Made by a program: the position numbers and the translations under genes. Below the pieces are notes generated by a model that saw only the letters and a list, made by a program, of their open reading frames with translations, was not told the origin of the DNA and ran no database searches. Below are positions 60,263 through 64,000 of a DNA stretch of 64,000 bases, piece by piece (the stretch's first letter is position 1; the number at the start of each line of letters is the position of its first letter). The stretch comes from Formicarius rufipectus (lineage: Eukaryota > Chordata > Aves > Passeriformes > Formicariidae), in the NCBI GenBank assembly GCA_013399695.1, contig VXAU01001777.1:183519-247518 (forward strand), in the 5' to 3' direction.

Positions 60263-62389
60263 TTTAAAACTCTTACAGGATAACAGAGTGGAAAAAGGAA
60301 CATTATATAATTCATTTGTGTGTCTTTCCAGCCCCATGACTGCCCTCCCTTAGCCTTCTTGAACCTTCCTCTTCATGAGCTCTCATTTGTAATTACCATG
60401 GCACAGGAGTGAGAACAAGAGATGGAGGCAGTAGCCATTATTACTGCCAAAATCTTTGTATCTTAAAGCCAAGCCTGGGCATTCTTGGATGAACACAAAC
60501 AGCTTAAGCTTATTTGAAACAACCAGGCACACTAAGTACTGTAGTACTGTTTAGCCCTTTGACACAGCCATGAATTGTCTGTCATACATGAAGCCTGTTA
60601 CAGTCCTTTCTCATACCTCCATATAAATCAATTTAAAGCTATTTAACCTCTATTAGTAAGTACATACATACTTCTTTGAGAAATAGTAAGTGTGGAAATA
60701 CTTTAAACCTGTTCTTCCCTCACTGAAATCTAGTTACAGACCAGGATAATACTGTGCATGTTTGGGGGTGCTGTGAATAACTAGGTCCTTTGAATTACTT
60801 TCTGGCTGCAGACAAACATAAACACTGGCTGGGCAAGTACAGGCAGTAGAAGGCATGAGTTTAACTCATGTTTGATACATTGAAAATGGCTTTAAGTAAC
60901 TACCCAGGAGAACAATTTTATTTTCTTTCTATTCATAAAAAGTCCATATCTCTTAGTAAGTACCTGGAAAATACTAGGAGTTAAAAAGGTATCACAACAC
61001 AGTATGTTTTAGGAGAATGCTTTTAGGAGGTAAGAAGTTTGTCTTTCTGACAAGTCAAAAAGCAGTCTTAGCTCTATCAGCTCAGGCAATTTATATATAC
61101 AAATATAATAAATAAATAATAATATACAATAAGATTTTTTTTTCCTCCAGGAGTTTTAGATTTCTATATAAAAACCTGAAATTTGGTGAGTAATGAAAAT
61201 TATCTACATGAGACCCAGTGCCTTACTGGCATCTTACCACATGCTAACCATGGGGAACCTAAGGGCCACATAGGCTTTTCAGACTCCTTAGGCAATTGCT
61301 GAGATAGCACCCCTTAGAATTATCCATTAAACCCACACAAAATAATTCATGTAACTGCAAGTCATGTGAAATTAAGTCATGGATTGTATCTAGCCCAGAG
61401 TCTTGTGGGCTCACTGCCCATCCCTGCTGCTGCCTCCTCAGTGTTAGAGACAGCAGATAATAGAGTGACTCCATTAGGTCACTTGGTTTGTCCCCAAGAC
61501 ACAGTCACTCCTGCTCTCTCTCATAGTCCCCTCAGCAATATAGCAAATTTCTTTAATTCCTTTTAATTCATTTTCAAACATTCTGTGCTCAATGACAAAC
61601 AGCAATGACTTTGAAATGACTAGTTTGTATACACAAATGTCATCATTTTATGAGCCAGTATTTTGGGGCTTAAAAACACATACATGTATCTCATTGCCCC
61701 AAGTTACACCCTCTTGAGCTTTCTTCAGTCATCTGACTTTCCCCTTGGTGTTTACACACCCTTCATGCTTTCAGAGAATCACTGCATCCCTACCAATCCC
61801 TTTAACTTTCATCTAACCAAGCAGCAGTTTTTTGTTTAAATTTATTCTCATAAACCACATCTTCCCACAGAAGTCATAGGAACGCATGATGCACTCCAGG
61901 GATCAAGTGTATTAGTAACTTTCAAAAACCCAAGTCTTAATTACTTTTTGTTAGACATATGTTACTACAGGATACACATGGTACTGAAGAAGTATATTTG
62001 GCCTTCAAACAGAATTGTCTAATTATTAAATCTTTGCAAATGAAGATTCATTTTTTTCTGAGAACTAGAGATACCAGCCTACCCTACATATTCTTAAATA
62101 AAAAAAACTTCATCAACGTGAAACCAGGGCAGTAAGCTCACTGCCCTCAAGGACTGTTGTATCATCATCAATGCAATTTAGTTGAGTTGTGGAGGGTAGA
62201 TTCCTCCCACTCACACCACCACAGTCACAATAATCCTTCTGTTCCTGAACTTACCAAAATATTTATTGAGAGAATAGCTTGGAGGTATGTGTTTTCAGCA
62301 ATGCTTAAGCCTGTTTTCACTTGTCTTTTTTTTTTTTAAATTACATTTTAGGAGTGTGTTGGCCAGTGCTTAAAAGTTGGAGTCTCAGA
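60263..62389. other. unique AT-rich non-coding DNA
   Basis: No gene recognised. An AT-rich stretch lies at 61,090-61,145. Confidence 0.5.
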
Positions 62390-62545
62390 TAGATGGCTTC
62401 TTCTTGCTTTAATTAGTTTGACAGGCACCTCTCCTTTCCAGCTGAGCTGCCCTAGCTGGAAGCAGCTGCTCATTGGAATTACTCCCCCTCCTCACTATAT
62501 TACAGAAGTAATAAGTGTCTTGTGCCCCTTCAGTGAATTTAAGGA
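62390..62545. promoter_or_regulatory. possible conserved regulatory element
   Basis: TAATTAG (62,410-62,416, homeodomain), TGACAGG (62,419-62,425, MEIS-like), CAGCTG (62,439-62,444) and CAGCTG (62,463-62,468) fall within 60 bases of repeat-free sequence. The close pairing of homeodomain and MEIS-like words resembles HOX/TALE enhancers. Conservation is untested. Confidence 0.25.
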
Positions 62546-64000
62546 CCTAAAATGCAGGGTGTGTCTGATTGTGTAGAGATGTTTCTCTCTTTTCTATGTT
62601 ACTTAATGAAGTGTTATGAAGTGAAACACGTCATTAACAATATGGGAAAAATGAAATGTACAGACTATATACGATTCTCCACTCCTTTTTTACCTCTTGT
62701 TATTGAGTGCAGAGCAGGTTTTAATATATTTTTTTCATGGCAATTTGAAACACTGACTTGAGAGAGAGTCTAAAATGATTGTACAGTTTTCAAGGTAGTG
62801 AAGAGTAAGGCTTCTCCAGAGAAGCACAGGCTCTGTGAATCAAGCTCATGCCTGTGTGTTTACAGCCACAGCTGAAAGGAATACTTACCATCTTACCACA
62901 TTGTCACAGTCTTGTGATTGCTCCTGATTTTATCACTGGTTTGATTTATTTAACATCCTACCACCTGCAGTCAGTGATCTAAAAAATTCAATTTGCTGCT
63001 GTTTTTTAAATAATGGAAATGTAGATTCTGGATTTTATTTTCCAATAAAATGATGAAGATGTGACCTAAGTGCATCCTCATGACTTAAGGCAATTGAAGC
63101 TGAAGCACTCAGAAGTCCTACTTTTCAAATTTCAGTATATTTACATACAAGTGTAATTTTCAGGTGTCTGACATCTGTGAGTTTTGAACACTTAGCATCA
63201 CAACAGAAACTGCAACACCATGTGCAACACAACTGCTTGCCTGCTTGCTAGTCAACTACAATTTGTTTTTCCCATAAATGATCTCTTAATGTACACATCT
63301 GAGCTTGCTGCATAGCACACTGGTCAGCTAACCCACGGTACAGCTCTGAGATGGGGAGGACACCTATGTTTTAGTCTGATGTGGTACTCTGGAAAACAGG
63401 CAGGAAGCACTTAAAAGGAAAAATAGGGCAGCTCTTTGCAAAGTGAGGGAAGAAAACTGCTGAGAGCTGTTTCTAGAGATGGAAGGAAAAGCTCTGGTGA
63501 TGGAGCAGGAGTTGCCCCAGCAGAAACTGATCTGAAAGAAGAGGTTGAAGCCAGTATATTGTTCTCAAGTGGATGCAGTAGGGAGAATTGACCCTAGGCT
63601 GACATGATCTGCAAGCAAACATCAAATTGTCACATCTGGTCAGCTGTGGCTAGCTGAGATCATCGGGCAGGTTTCATTGTTCAGTTTCTGCATTAACTAG
63701 GGCCATCTACTCCTTCACTACTGTTTATGTGACTTAAGACATAGGCTTAAAAAGTGCAACATCTGAGCTCAGTTCTGATTCCTTGTGGGACTGAAAGTCA
63801 GGCTTTGATGGGGTCTGTTTTCTGCTTATTCAGATGGGTGGGAGGGAGGGGGAGTGCATTAACTTGTAAAGAAACACTTGAGGAAAAATTTGTGCTCTGT
63901 TATGTTTTGGGGCAGTATTTAATTGGTAAATTGGGGAATGGGTGTTAGGGAGTGTGGAGGAGGAGGTGACTTTTGGGAGGAAGTGATCTGTTCTGAAAGA
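62546..64000. other. unique non-coding DNA
   Basis: No gene or transposon recognised to the window end. The last 170 bases are G-rich on the plus strand. Confidence 0.5.

Noticed and set aside
1..64000. CRISPR arrays, bacterial operons, phage or intact retrovirus
   Set aside because: No regularly spaced repeats, ribosome-binding sites, dense coding or gag/pol/env-like frames were seen.

Overview
The window looks like bird nuclear DNA, most likely intergenic or intronic. The clearest evidence is a set of CR1 non-LTR retrotransposon fragments of avian type, 5'-truncated and ending in the CR1 3' signature. The background is AT-rich and CpG-poor. I see no rRNA, tRNA, CRISPR array, bacterial-type operon or intact virus, and no gene that I can name. 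The longest stop-free frame is 188 codons (7,291-7,857, minus) and it matches nothing I recognise.

Layout. 1-11,960 is unique AT-rich sequence with a possible minus-strand coding exon at 2,666-2,880, a possible short plus-strand exon at 2,373-2,425 and a MARE-like site at 6,226. 11,960-12,424 is a plus-strand CR1 3' end. 12,425-21,560 is mostly unique DNA with two stretches that read like conserved regulatory DNA (about 16,090-16,345 and 17,185-17,690), two weak plus-strand exon candidates (13,120-13,326; 15,847-16,066) and a purine-skewed block (20,690-21,130). 21,562-21,643 is a CR1 tail and 22,935-24,350 the largest CR1 copy, with recognisable but broken reverse transcriptase. 28,508-29,160 is a minus-strand CR1. 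24,350-42,500 is otherwise unique, with a GC-rich patch at 37,795-38,060.

42,880-43,760 is a GC-rich, CpG-enriched island that stands out from everything around it. 46,764-46,868 holds three consecutive perfect hairpins. 52,410-52,850 and 59,432-60,262 are two diverged minus-strand CR1 copies of an older type. Between them lies the best gene-like structure in the window, a possible minus-strand terminal exon at 53,280-53,594 with acceptor, open frame, stop and AATAAA signal.

No pathway or gene cooperation can be read from this window. The firm content is the CR1 copies and simple repeats. The exon and regulatory calls are hypotheses from splice-site, frame and motif inspection, and in 64 kb some of them are expected by chance. 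I did not find a convincing undescribed biological system.
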